Shown here: positions 8,947 to 17,113 of the stretch, piece by piece
Layout: every line of letters starts with the position of its first letter
Numbering within the stretch: the stretch's first letter is position 1
Assembly: GCA_026003195.1 (NCBI GenBank)
Contig: BPGU01000003.1
Location: 598,763-662,762, forward strand
From: Armatimonadota bacterium
GTDB taxonomy: Bacteria > Armatimonadota > HRBIN16
Direction: 5' to 3'
Length of the DNA: 64,000 bases
The notes under the pieces: model-generated
Seen by the model: only the letters and a program-made list of their open reading frames with translations
The model's database searches: none
What the model was told of the DNA's origin: nothing
Made by a program: the position numbers and the translations under genes

Positions 8947-9981
8947 ATGAACTTCAAATACAAGGACTACTATGCCATACTCGGTGTGCCGCGCAACGCC
9001 ACCGAAAAGGAGATTAAGCAGGCGTATCGCCGACTGGCTCGGAAATACCACCCGGACGTGAACCCGGGCGATAAGAGCGCAGAGGAGAAGTTTAAGGAGA
9101 TCAGCGAGGCGTACGAAGTGCTCTCCGACCCGGAGAAGCGGGCGAAGTACGACCAGTACGGCGAGATGTGGAAATACTACAGCGAGCAGCAGCAACAGCC
9201 TGGCGGTTTCTCCGGCGGTGGCGGATGGCAGGACCTGCGCGATTTCGGTTTCGGAGGACTGGGCGACCTGTTCGCCACGCTGTTTGGTGACGCCTTTGGA
9301 CGTGGGCGCACCGCCGAGACCGATTTCGGCTCCATCTTCGATGCCTCGCTGGACGTCGAATATCCGATAGAGGTATCGCTGGAAGAAGCGTACAACGGCG
9401 CAACGCGCACGCTTTCGGTAACGCTGCAGGATGCCTGTTCACAATGCGGTGGTACCGGAGCATCGCGCACGCGCAGCGGCTTTTACACGCTGGGGCAGGT
9501 GTGTTCGAACTGCCATGGAAGAGGCACCGTTCCACGCAGTAAGCGACTGGAGGTGCGCATTCCTGCCGGCGTGCAGGACGGCTCGAAGATTCGCCTCGCT
9601 GGCGAAGGGCTGACCGGACGTGGCGGGCAACGCGGCGACCTGTACCTGATTGTGCGCATGCGTGCACATCCTGTTTTTGAACGCAAAGGTGACGACCTGT
9701 ACGTAGATGTGGATGTGCCCTATACCACCGCCGCTCTGGGAGGCGAAGTGCGCGTGCCCACTCTCAAGGGCAGCGTGACCATGAAAGTGCCCGCTGGCAC
9801 GCAAAGCGGTCAGGTATTCCGTTTGGTGGGGCAGGGGATGCCCCGTTTGAAAGGCGGCGGCTACGGCGACCTGTACGCCCGAGTGCGCATTACCGTGCCG
9901 CGCACGCTGACCGCTCGCGAACGAGAACTGTTGCAGCAGCTGGCACAGCTGCACGGCACTACAACAACTACTCGTGTCTGA
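8947..9981 (+). CDS. dnaJ: DnaJ-family co-chaperone with reduced zinc-binding region
   Basis: A 344-residue Hsp40. The J domain (residues 6-70) has the HPD motif (KYHPDVNPG) that triggers DnaK ATP hydrolysis. A Gly/Phe-rich linker follows (FSGGGG...GFGGLGDLF). Classical DnaJ has four CxxCxGxG repeats; here only two are present, CSQCGGTG and CSNCHGRG, about 20 residues apart, so at most one zinc site can form. The two beta-barrel substrate-binding domains follow, with [18 protein letters not shown] and [17 protein letters not shown]. It lies upstream of hspR in the same operon. It could equally be called a CbpA-like DnaJ. Confidence 0.93.
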   Translation: MNFKYKDYYAILGVPRNATEKEIKQAYRRLARKYHPDVNPGDKSAEEKFKEISEAYEVLSDPEKRAKYDQYGEMWKYYSEQQQQPGGFSGGGGWQDLRDFGFGGLGDLFATLFGDAFGRGRTAETDFGSIFDASLDVEYPIEVSLEEAYNGATRTLSVTLQDACSQCGGTGASRTRSGFYTLGQVCSNCHGRGTVPRSKRLEVRIPAGVQDGSKIRLAGEGLTGRGGQRGDLYLIVRMRAHPVFERKGDDLYVDVDVPYTTAALGGEVRVPTLKGSVTMKVPAGTQSGQVFRLVGQGMPRLKGGGYGDLYARVRITVPRTLTARERELLQQLAQLHGTTTTTRV

Positions 9982-10004
9982 GCAACGTCAGGGGGGATGT
10001 GAAA

Positions 10005-10382
10005 ATGGCGGATAACATTCGCGATAAGCACGAACCGGTGTATCTGATCAGTGTGGCGGCGAGGTTGTGCGATATGCACCCGCAGACGCTGCGCATGTAC
10101 GAGCGCATGGGCTTGATACGCCCCAAACGCATTAACCGCAAAAACCGTCTGTACTCCGAGGCGGACATCGAAAGGCTGCGCCAGATTCAACGACTGACCC
10201 GTGACCTGGGCGTGAATCTGGCAGGGGTGGAGATTATTCTCGATCTGCTGGACAAGGTCGAAAAGCTGCAACAGGAGCTGGAAACGCTTCAGGCGCAGAT
10301 GGAACAGATGGTGCAGGAGCGGGTAGAGCAGGCTCTTGCCGAGCGACAGACCCTTCCGGCGCGGGTGCTGCGCGAACTGTAA
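10005..10382 (+). CDS. hspR: HspR, MerR-family heat-shock repressor
   Basis: A 125-residue MerR-type regulator. The winged helix-turn-helix reads [20 protein letters not shown] followed by MGLIRPKR, the hallmark of HspR, and a C-terminal coiled coil ([20 protein letters not shown]) dimerises it. HspR represses chaperone operons at HAIR sites, usually with DnaK as co-repressor, and releases on heat shock. A matching HAIR lies at the dnaK promoter. The ATG at 10005 is preferred over the GTG two codons earlier because GGGGGG lies 8 bases before it. Confidence 0.93.
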   Translation: MADNIRDKHEPVYLISVAARLCDMHPQTLRMYERMGLIRPKRINRKNRLYSEADIERLRQIQRLTRDLGVNLAGVEIILDLLDKVEKLQQELETLQAQMEQMVQERVEQALAERQTLPARVLREL

Positions 10383-10393
10383 CCGTCATCCCC

Positions 10394-11008
10394 CTACACC
10401 ACGCCCAGCCACCGCAAGGCGTCCTGTAGCGAGGGACGTTCCCAGAACCAGCGTACGGGTATTCTGAACCCTTTGAGTACTTCGCTATCGTACACTCCGT
10501 CTGAATCCTCGTATCTGCGCTCGTAGCGACCATCCTCGCCCAGTACGAAAAAGTCTACACGATGGGCATCGGGATCAATCACCCAGTACTCCGGGATGCC
10601 TTCCAGCTCGTACTCAGCGAACTTCTCTCCCCTGTCTCGAATAAGGCTCTCCGGGGAGGTGATTTCCACCACCAGGTCGGCACCACCTTCCAGATGGGTA
10701 TCGCGCAAACGGTGCAGGTTCTCTTTGGCGACGAAAAGGATGTCCGGCTCACGTCCGCGTTCGGTCTGAAGCAAGCGCATCTGGAAAGGCGCGGAAATCA
10801 CTTGTCCTGTACCCTGGTGGCTCACAAAAGCACCCATAACGGCAGTGAGAAAATCGGCTATGAGCTGATGCTCCAGCCTCGCTGGCGACAAAAAGACCAC
10901 CTCCCCGTCTACCCATTCCGCGAGAGTATCCTCATCCAGTTGCTGCAGGAACTCTTCGTAACTGATCTTCACCTTACCCTGCGATGTCGGCTGTGCAGGC
11001 AATGCCAT
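10394..11008 (-). CDS. Uma2-family (DUF820) PD-(D/E)XK protein
   Basis: A 204-residue member of the Uma2/DUF820 family, a restriction-endonuclease-like fold expanded in cyanobacteria and Armatimonadota with unclear biological role. Typical blocks are LAEWVDGEVVFLSPA near residue 30, EPDILFV near 90 (catalytic Asp), DLVVEITSPES near 110 (the E-x-S part of the active site) and RDRGEKFAEYE. It is divergent from the BtuF-like gene, with overlapping promoters. A second relative at 33 kb is broken and shares the same N-terminal style. Confidence 0.9.
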   Translation of the reverse strand: MALPAQPTSQGKVKISYEEFLQQLDEDTLAEWVDGEVVFLSPARLEHQLIADFLTAVMGAFVSHQGTGQVISAPFQMRLLQTERGREPDILFVAKENLHRLRDTHLEGGADLVVEITSPESLIRDRGEKFAEYELEGIPEYWVIDPDAHRVDFFVLGEDGRYERRYEDSDGVYDSEVLKGFRIPVRWFWERPSLQDALRWLGVV

Positions 11009-11029
11009 CGTATATCACCTCTCGCAAGT

Positions 11030-11058
11030 ATTATACTGCCGGTTTACAACCGCTGCAA
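11030..11058 (-). promoter_or_regulatory. Promoter for Uma2 gene
   Basis: On the minus strand, TTGCAG and TATAAT are spaced by 17 bases, and the Uma2 ATG lies about 22 bases beyond the -10 box. It overlaps the divergent promoter of the neighbouring gene, so the two polymerases should compete. Confidence 0.6.
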
Positions 11059-11071
11059 AGATTGATACACT
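11043..11071 (+). promoter_or_regulatory. Promoter for BtuF-like gene
   Basis: TTTACA and TACACT are spaced by 17 bases, about 34 bases before the chosen ATG. It overlaps the minus-strand promoter of the Uma2 gene almost completely. Confidence 0.5.
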
Positions 11072-11104
11072 GTGAGCGGAGCACTGTTGATGAGGAGGAA
11101 CCCA

Positions 11105-11935
11105 ATGCGAGTCTTTTGTGAAACGCTCGGTGTGCATACCGAACTTCCAGAGCACCCACAGCGCATAATCTGTCTGGCTTCTTCTCTCACCGAGACCCTT
11201 TTCGAGATGGGATGTGGGCATCGGGTGGCGGGCATCTCCGCGTACTGTTCCCGATATATTCCCGCCAACGACCTGCCTGTGGCAGGAGACTATCTGCGCG
11301 TGGATGAAAAGCTGCTCCAGCAAATCAATCCCGACCTGATACTGCTCACCACCGGCATCCAGCGCACGCTCGGTATCCAGCTGGCAAAGGCGGGCTATCC
11401 AGCGTATGCCCTCCCCTTACCCAGCAGCATCAGCGGCGTGATGGAAAACCTCAACTTGCTTGGGGGACTGGTGAACGAGGTGGAAACCGCCCGCCGTTTG
11501 CGCCAGCGGTGGAAGCAACAATTTCAGACGCTGTACCTGTCCGCTCCGGTGCGCCGTCCGCGCGTCTACATCGAACTGTGGTTTGGGAAGCACGTGCGCA
11601 CGGTGGGCGCTCTGAGTTTCGTACACGACCTGGTGGAAGCGGCAGGAGGAGACAATATTTTCGGGCGAGACCGCCGCGCCTACTTTACCCCGGACCTGCA
11701 GCAGGTGGAGAGGGCGAGACCCGATGTGCTTCTTTTCCACACCGAACCCGACTATCCCGTAGACGTGGCATCTCTGATTGAGGAGCGCGGCTGGCACCAC
11801 TGGAACCCCGCACCCTATGTGGTCGTGGGTACGGTGCAGAAGGGGCAAAACATTATCCACGAGGGACCGTCCATGATGGAAACGGCGACGTGGCTACAAG
11901 CACACTTCCACTTCTGGGCGAGGCACTACCGATAA
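11105..11935 (+). CDS. BtuF/FecB-like substrate-binding protein without signal peptide
   Basis: A 276-residue protein of the helical-backbone metal/vitamin B12-binding family (Peripla_BP_2). It has the lead-in PQRIICLASSLTETLFEMG, two alpha/beta lobes and HHWNPAPYVVVG near the end. GGAGG sits 7 bases before the ATG at 11105; an earlier in-frame start adds only 11 residues and no signal. There is no signal peptide or lipobox and no ABC transporter next to it, so a cytoplasmic role, or recruitment to another job such as cobinamide sensing, is possible. The ligand cannot be read from the sequence. Confidence 0.8.
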   Translation: MRVFCETLGVHTELPEHPQRIICLASSLTETLFEMGCGHRVAGISAYCSRYIPANDLPVAGDYLRVDEKLLQQINPDLILLTTGIQRTLGIQLAKAGYPAYALPLPSSISGVMENLNLLGGLVNEVETARRLRQRWKQQFQTLYLSAPVRRPRVYIELWFGKHVRTVGALSFVHDLVEAAGGDNIFGRDRRAYFTPDLQQVERARPDVLLFHTEPDYPVDVASLIEERGWHHWNPAPYVVVGTVQKGQNIIHEGPSMMETATWLQAHFHFWARHYR

Positions 11936-11945
11936 GCACGAAAGC

Positions 11946-12629
11946 TTAACTCTGTTCGACTTCGGAGTGGGTGTGCTTGTTCAACGGCTCTACCACCACC
12001 CCGTCGGGGCGCACATCCGCCACGCGCACAGGAGTATGCGCCGGTAAGAACTCCTGCTCGGTCAGCACGTGCAGGTTCACCCCGCCAATCTGCGCCATGC
12101 CTCCCGGCGTGAGGTCGGTCACCGTCACGCCTTCTGCACCGAGCAACTCGCGTTGAGCCTCCCAGCTGGCGGGCATGGAGATTTGCATCCGATGTTGCAT
12201 CTCTCGCCACAGATGGCTCTTGGGCAGGTAGACGAAAAAGACGACCATGCTCATCAAGGTCAGTATCGAAGAGACCACCAGCGCAAAGAGGGGGTGGGAT
12301 TGTATCATAATCGCCTCGCGCATCCCCGCGAAGATGCACAGGAAGCCGAGCAACGCGAAGATTCCTCGTCCGGGCAGAACGTGTGTCTCCACGATCACCA
12401 GCGCCGCTCCCAGCGCAAACACTGCCATACCCCACCACTGCGAACCGCTCCAGAGGTGAGCCACAAACACCGTGCCCAGGAACAGCATGCCGACTGTGCC
12501 CACCCAGGACCACACCGGTCGGGTCAAAAACTCCACCACCAGAAACGCTAACCCGATAAAGGTGAGCAATACGGTAGCGTAGGGTGTTTGCAACCACTGT
12601 ATCAGGCTCTCGATACTCACCGCTATCAC
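11946..12629 (-). CDS. NfeD-family membrane protein
   Basis: A 227-residue NfeD-type protein. About four membrane helices fill residues 10-135, including the block VIVETHVLPGRGIFALLGF, and a soluble OB-fold domain occupies the C-terminus (GAEGVTVTDLTPGGMAQIGG). NfeD proteins usually partner membrane proteases or SPFH proteins in membrane quality control. It starts at GTG overlapping the anti-sigma stop by 4 bases, so it is co-translated with the sigma/anti-sigma pair, which hints at membrane-stress control. Confidence 0.85.
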   Translation of the reverse strand: MIAVSIESLIQWLQTPYATVLLTFIGLAFLVVEFLTRPVWSWVGTVGMLFLGTVFVAHLWSGSQWWGMAVFALGAALVIVETHVLPGRGIFALLGFLCIFAGMREAIMIQSHPLFALVVSSILTLMSMVVFFVYLPKSHLWREMQHRMQISMPASWEAQRELLGAEGVTVTDLTPGGMAQIGGVNLHVLTEQEFLPAHTPVRVADVRPDGVVVEPLNKHTHSEVEQS

Positions 12630-13027
12630 CCCTGTGCCGAGCGACTATAGGCAGGGCGTTCAGGTTCCACGATGTAACGCGATAGTGTGATAGTCAGCTG
12701 GTATGTCACGACCTGCAAGAACAGGATGATACCATAGCACACCTGTGACACCAGACGGCTCCACTGGCGGCGCAGTCGTTGTGCGAACGGTATCTTCTGC
12801 TCGGCAACGATTTCGGCAAGCATCGGCTGGAACTCCCGCCACAGGTCGATTCTCGGCTCAGGCGCTTCCAGCTGTCGGCAAAACTCCACGAAACGGCGCA
12901 GCTCTTGATACTCCCGAGAGCACATCTCGCAAGCGTACAGGTGATGCTCCACCTGTTCCCGCTCCTCCCGGCTGAGTTGTTCGTCAATCAGCGCGCTCAG
13001 TCGTTCCTGTACCTCTTCGCAACGCAT
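12626..13027 (-). CDS. Zinc-finger anti-sigma factor (ZAS/RsiW type)
   Basis: A 133-residue anti-sigma factor. The N-terminal zf-HC2 domain has MRCEEVQERLSALID and the H-x3-C-x2-C motif HLYACEMC that binds zinc. A membrane helix near residues 95-115 (VCYGIILFLQVVTYQLTI) anchors it. It directly follows the ECF sigma gene, the usual cognate order, so it should hold that sigma factor at the membrane until a signal releases it. Which stress is sensed is not visible. Confidence 0.88.
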   Translation of the reverse strand: MRCEEVQERLSALIDEQLSREEREQVEHHLYACEMCSREYQELRRFVEFCRQLEAPEPRIDLWREFQPMLAEIVAEQKIPFAQRLRRQWSRLVSQVCYGIILFLQVVTYQLTITLSRYIVEPERPAYSRSAQG

Positions 13028-13029
13028 GG

Positions 13030-13677
13030 TTACTCACCTACCCCCTGATAGTACGACCGATAATAAGGCTCAAAAAGACGCTTGAAAGCCAATCGTGCAC
13101 GATGCAAGCGCGATTTGACATTGGCAATCGTCAATCCCGTAATGTGGCTAATCTCTTCGTAAGTCAACTGCTCGAAGTCACGCAGCACCAGCATGGTTCG
13201 GTAATCTTCGGGCAAGCGAGCCAGAACCTCGCGCACTTTACGCTGAAGTTCCTCGCGCTCCACGTGTGCTTGCAAGTCCTCGTCGGATACCGGCTCGTAG
13301 CCCCCGTTCTCTCGCTCCGCCATCTCTTCCAGCGAGTCGGTTCTCTCTCGCTTCATGTCGCGCAGGCGATTGCAACACAGATTGTGCGCGATACGCAGTA
13401 GCCAGGCGCGGAAGCTGCTGTCTCCGCGGAAGGAGCGGATGTTCTTGAAAGCGCGGATGAACACTTCCTGCGTCAGGTCGTGTGCTTCCTCGCCAGGCAC
13501 CATTCGGTATACCACGCTGTATACCAGGCGCACGTACTTGTGGTATAGCTTTTCGAAGGCTGCCGCATCGCCGTCTCCGCAGCGACGAACCAGTAAGAGG
13601 TCTTCGTCCAGCGGTGCTACCATGTTGAATGCCAGTTCCTGTGTTGCCTCCGAGGGCGTGCCAATCGCCAGAACCAT
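13030..13677 (-). CDS. ECF sigma factor (SigE/RpoE-like)
   Basis: A 215-residue group 4 sigma factor. Region 2 contains DLTQEVFIRAFKNIRSFRGD followed by SSFRAWLLRIAHNLCCNRLRD (core and -10 binding), and region 4 has LPEDYRTMLVLRDFEQLTYE then EISHITGLTIANVKSRLHRA (-35 recognition). An acidic linker separates them. GGAAGGTGACAG precedes the ATG. It is upstream of its likely anti-sigma partner and downstream, on the same strand, of the Met-rich secreted protein. No second promoter-like target site could be identified by eye. Confidence 0.92.
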   Translation of the reverse strand: MVLAIGTPSEATQELAFNMVAPLDEDLLLVRRCGDGDAAAFEKLYHKYVRLVYSVVYRMVPGEEAHDLTQEVFIRAFKNIRSFRGDSSFRAWLLRIAHNLCCNRLRDMKRERTDSLEEMAERENGGYEPVSDEDLQAHVEREELQRKVREVLARLPEDYRTMLVLRDFEQLTYEEISHITGLTIANVKSRLHRARLAFKRLFEPYYRSYYQGVGE

Positions 13678-13704
13678 CTGTCACCTTCCCTCACGAACCG
13701 TCGG

Positions 13705-13730
13705 GGGAAGGCGCGCTCTCGCGCCTTCCC
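13705..13730. other. Hairpin after Met-rich protein gene
   Basis: GGGAAGGCGCG and CGCGCCTTCCC form a perfect 11-bp stem with a 4-base loop just past the stop codon of the minus-strand gene. There is no T-run on either side, so it may stabilise mRNA or terminate only weakly before the sigma gene. Confidence 0.5.
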
Positions 13731-13735
13731 GATTT

Positions 13736-14662
13736 CTATCGTCCGGGTGCGGGTGGCGGACCGGGCGGTGGTCCTCCCATCATCTGCTGGAACATCTGCA
13801 TGCCCTGCTGTATCAGCATCTGTCGCTCTTCGGGCGACATATTCATGAACATGCGCATCCCTTCTTGCATCATTTGCATCCGCACCGAGGGGTCCATGTT
13901 CATGAACATCTGGATACCCATCCGTATCGCCCTCTGGCGCTCTTCGGGCGACATCTGCATAAACATCTGCATTCGCTGTTGCTCCAGCGCAAGCAAATCC
14001 TCTGCGCGTGCTTGTCCCTGCCTTGGTCGCTGTCCGGTCTGCGCCAGCATCGGTTGTTGATAAAATACCACATACACCGGGCGCGCCTTGAACGCCGGAA
14101 CCATTTGGCTCAGCTGTTGCTCGTAATCCGGCGGGACGGTGACGTTGCGCACGAACGAGGTGATGCGGTTACCGCTGTTATCCGTGATAATCAGCCCCTG
14201 TGCCTCGAGGTTTACCAGAGTGCGCACCCAGTTGACCAGCGTCTCCGAGGCGGGCAGCTCCATGTCCGCGCGCAGATACACCTTGCGCCATGCCGAACCG
14301 GGGATTTGCTTGACAACAGCGTCCAGAGCTGCCTGAGCGTTTTTCGCCTGAGCAGGAGGTGTCACCCGCGCCTGCAACAGCGGATCTACCACTACCTGCA
14401 ATCTGAACTGTTGAGCAATGCCTTCCAGCACCTGCCGTACGTTACTGCCGGTCTGTCGCGTCTGCTGGGGCAACTGCTGTGGAGGCGGTGCGGCAGGCGG
14501 ACCAAGGTCAGTGGGCGGCGGTGGTGGCATTACCGGCTCCGACGGCACATCCACAGGCGGCTCCGGCGGAGGCGAAGGCTCGCCGGGCTCCTGTTGTGCC
14601 CAAAGCGGGACGACAGCGCAAGTACATAACGCCACTAAAGCTGCGATCGTTTTCCAACGCAT
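13736..14662 (-). CDS. Secreted protein with STN-like region and Met-rich 19-residue tandem repeats
   Basis: A 308-residue exported protein. The ATG at 14662, with GAGGAGG upstream, gives the signal peptide MRWKTIAALVALCTCAVVPL cleaved around AQQ. A Pro-rich linker leads to a region resembling the STN/secretin N-terminal fold (VLEGIAQQFRLQVVVDPLL). Residues 227-295 are three 19-residue repeats plus a partial fourth, each starting M/I-x-M-F-M-x-M-(S/D)-P, with 20 Met in 69 residues. Such Met density could bind Cu(I) or act as an oxidation sink; neither is shown. The gene sits upstream of the ECF sigma operon on the same strand. No known family is recognised for the repeat. Confidence 0.75.
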   Translation of the reverse strand: MRWKTIAALVALCTCAVVPLWAQQEPGEPSPPPEPPVDVPSEPVMPPPPPTDLGPPAAPPPQQLPQQTRQTGSNVRQVLEGIAQQFRLQVVVDPLLQARVTPPAQAKNAQAALDAVVKQIPGSAWRKVYLRADMELPASETLVNWVRTLVNLEAQGLIITDNSGNRITSFVRNVTVPPDYEQQLSQMVPAFKARPVYVVFYQQPMLAQTGQRPRQGQARAEDLLALEQQRMQMFMQMSPEERQRAIRMGIQMFMNMDPSVRMQMMQEGMRMFMNMSPEERQMLIQQGMQMFQQMMGGPPPGPPPAPGR

Positions 14663-14874
14663 CTCCGAACGACCTCCTCGTTTCCCTCGTTTTTTATTAG
14701 ACACCGCTTGTGCACGAAAAGTTGCGCTGATTGAATAATGATGGAATCTTGCGCCACCTTGTTCACTACGTACTATTGTACCCCACCGATTGCTACAGGT
14801 GCAGGAACGGCTCCGGCTGTGAGAGAATCCGAACGGGTGACCTGTCCGCTGAAGAAATCAGGAGGAACTGTGTT

Positions 14875-16896
14875 ATGCCCAGAGCGATTACCATCGACGA
14901 CCTGTTTCGACTTCGGCTAGTCAGCGATGCGCAGGTTTCGCCCGACGGCGAGCGCATCGTGTGCGTGGTGAAAAGCGTCGACCGCGAGAAGAATAAATAC
15001 TTCAGCCATCTGTACCTGTGCGACCTGCGCACGCGCGAGGTGCGCCAGTTCACCAGCGGGGAGGTCGCCGACAGCCAGCCGCGCTGGTCACCCGACGGCA
15101 AAAGCATTGCCTTCGTCAGCAATCGCCAGAAGCCCAGGTCGCAGATATTCCTGATACCGGTGGATGGCGGCGAAGCGCGTGCGCTCACCTCGCTGGAAGA
15201 GGGCAGTATCGGCGAGATCGCCTGGTCGCCAGACGGTTCCAGGATTGCCTTTACCTTCCGCCTGACGCCTGAACAGTGGCGGGAGCAGACCGCGAAAGAG
15301 CGCAAGGAGAAGGGGCTTTCTACACCACCCCGCATGATCACACGCCCGTTCTACCGACTGGACGGTGCAGGCTATTTTGACGGCGAGTACTATCAGGTGT
15401 GGGTAGCGGATGCGCGCACCGGTGAGGCAAAACAGCTGACAAACGAAATCACATCCTGTGGCAGTCTGAGCTGGTCTTCCGACAGCAGCACCATCGCCTT
15501 TGTGTGTAACCGTAGCGAAGACCCCGACCTGAACCCGAACCTCGTGGATATCTGGCTGGTTCCCGCTGAGGGTGGTGACCTGCAGCGCGTGGAAGCACCC
15601 AAGGGACCCAAGAGCGACATCGCCTTTTCGCCCGACGGCACACGCATCGCCTATATCGGACATACGAAGGTGGATGACATCTGGGGCGTCACCAATGACC
15701 ACCTGTGGATAGCCGACCTGAACGGAGGCACCACAAAGGACATCACGGAGGGCTTCGATCGCTCGCTGGGCAACCTCACCCTCAGCGACATGCGCGATGT
15801 GGGCGGTGGAAGCCGCCCCGTATGGACCCCCGAGGGCAAGCAGATTCTGTTCCTCGCCAGCGATAGAGGCAGTACAGTGCTTTATAGCATCTCTGCCGAA
15901 GGCGGCGAACCCGTTGCCCTGCGTGGAGAACATGCGGACATCACGGGATTCTCTCTGAGCGCGGACGGCAAGCGTCTCGCCTGGTGCGAAGGCACCGCTA
16001 CACAACCGCATGAGGTGTTCACGGGTTTGCTGAGCAACGGAGCGATAGGTGACGCCAGCGCAGTGACCTGCTTCAATGCGGAGTGGCTGCAGGAGGTACA
16101 GATACAGGCTCCCGAAGAGTTCACCTGCCTCTCGCCCGACGGCAACGAGGTGCACGGCTGGATATTGCATCCGCTCGACTTTGACCCGACGCAGAAGTAT
16201 CCGCTCATCCTGGAGATACACGGCGGACCACATGCACAGTACGGCTGGGTATTCTTCCACGAGTTCCAGCTTCTGGCGGCGCAGGGCTACGTGGTGTTGT
16301 ATACCAACCCGCGCGGAAGCAAGGGCTATGGGGAATCCCACACTGCCGCTATCAAGGGGGCATGGGGTGGACCCGATTACACCGACCTGATGGCGGCGGT
16401 AGATGCAGTGATCCAGCGCGGGTATATTGATGAGACACGTATGGGCGTGATGGGCGGTTCGTACGGAGGCTACATGACCAACTGGGTGGTGTCCCACACC
16501 GACCGCTTCCGCGCCGCCATTACCGACCGCAGTGTGGTGAACCTGCATAGCATGGCGGGAACCTGCGACTTTCCCCTGCTGCCCGGTGGCGATTATTTTC
16601 GGGGCAACGCCTGGGCAGAACCAGAACACCTGTGGGAGCATTCTCCGCTGAAATACGCGGGCAACATCCACACGCCGTTGCTCATCATCCACAGCGAGGG
16701 CGACCTGCGCTGCCCCATCGAACAGGCGGAACAGTTGTTCGCCGCGCTGAAGGTGCAGAAGAAAGAGGCGGTGCTGGTGCGGTATCCGCAGGAGAGCAGT
16801 CACGGATTATCGCGCTCCGGTCCGCCCGACCTGCGCGTGCACCGGTTGCAGCAGATTGTGGACTGGTGGAAAAAATACCTGTCGGATGGTTCTTGA
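14875..16896 (+). CDS. S9 family peptidase (acylaminoacyl/dipeptidyl peptidase type)
   Basis: A 673-residue serine peptidase of the prolyl-oligopeptidase clan. Residues 1-400 form a beta-propeller built from WD/TolB-like blades (recurring WSPDGSRIAF-type strands), and the C-terminal alpha/beta hydrolase holds the nucleophile in GGSYGGYMTNW, the Asp in SEGDLRCP and the His in SSHGLSRSG. AGGAGG lies 9 bases before the ATG at 14875; the open frame extends 48 codons upstream but without a signal. There is no signal peptide, so it is probably a cytoplasmic peptide-clearing enzyme. Confidence 0.93.
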   Translation: MPRAITIDDLFRLRLVSDAQVSPDGERIVCVVKSVDREKNKYFSHLYLCDLRTREVRQFTSGEVADSQPRWSPDGKSIAFVSNRQKPRSQIFLIPVDGGEARALTSLEEGSIGEIAWSPDGSRIAFTFRLTPEQWREQTAKERKEKGLSTPPRMITRPFYRLDGAGYFDGEYYQVWVADARTGEAKQLTNEITSCGSLSWSSDSSTIAFVCNRSEDPDLNPNLVDIWLVPAEGGDLQRVEAPKGPKSDIAFSPDGTRIAYIGHTKVDDIWGVTNDHLWIADLNGGTTKDITEGFDRSLGNLTLSDMRDVGGGSRPVWTPEGKQILFLASDRGSTVLYSISAEGGEPVALRGEHADITGFSLSADGKRLAWCEGTATQPHEVFTGLLSNGAIGDASAVTCFNAEWLQEVQIQAPEEFTCLSPDGNEVHGWILHPLDFDPTQKYPLILEIHGGPHAQYGWVFFHEFQLLAAQGYVVLYTNPRGSKGYGESHTAAIKGAWGGPDYTDLMAAVDAVIQRGYIDETRMGVMGGSYGGYMTNWVVSHTDRFRAAITDRSVVNLHSMAGTCDFPLLPGGDYFRGNAWAEPEHLWEHSPLKYAGNIHTPLLIIHSEGDLRCPIEQAEQLFAALKVQKKEAVLVRYPQESSHGLSRSGPPDLRVHRLQQIVDWWKKYLSDGS

Positions 16897-16904
16897 CTTC
16901 ACCC

Positions 16905-16932
16905 TCTGGGGGGCGCGGCTCCAGCCGAGCTG
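16905..16932. repeat. Dispersed hairpin repeat, copy 1
   Basis: The stretch TCTGGGGGGCGCGGCTCC followed by AGCCGAGCTG is a degenerate copy of an element that recurs at 17056, 20996 and 24572. The core folds as GGCTC/GAGC(C). It lies right after the S9 peptidase stop. Confidence 0.6.
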
Positions 16933-16947
16933 TGGGGGTGCCCTCCA

Positions 16948-17021
16948 CCTCACCCCCTGTCCCCCTTCCCTGCGAGGGAAGGGGGAACCATAGCCTCATA
17001 GGAGAGGGGACGGGGGTGAGG
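16948..17021. repeat. Nested palindrome repeat
   Basis: Outer arms CCTCACCCCC and GGGGGTGAGG (10 bp, perfect) enclose an inner perfect stem, CCCCCTTCCCT against AGGGAAGGGGG (16961-16985). A related element with the same CCTCACCCCC lead and CCCCCTTCCC/GGGAAGGGGG stem occurs at 51400. Intergenic REP-like elements of this type are common in bacteria. It carries no coding capacity. Confidence 0.75.
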
Positions 17022-17055
17022 TTCGTCTCACCGGGAGGTTCACCGCACCATCCGC

Positions 17056-17081
17056 TTGGAGGGCGAGGCTCCTGCCGAGCC
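17056..17081. repeat. Dispersed hairpin repeat, copy 2
   Basis: TTGGAGGGCGAGGCTCC followed by TGCCGAGCC is the cleanest copy of the GGAGGG-type element; GGCTC pairs with GAGCC across CTGCC. It lies between the nested palindrome and the CDGSH gene. Confidence 0.7.
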
Positions 17082-17113
17082 GTTGCGTTCTTTGGGGGGC
17101 GTCAGAAGAACTG

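Noticed and set aside
13800-14000. Repetitive DNA read as possible CRISPR or tandem repeat array
   Set aside because: The 57-base period is explained by the 19-residue protein repeat; there are no spacers.
15088-16803. 571-codon open frame opposite the S9 peptidase
   Set aside because: Composition and phase follow the peptidase codon bias; no recognisable domain.
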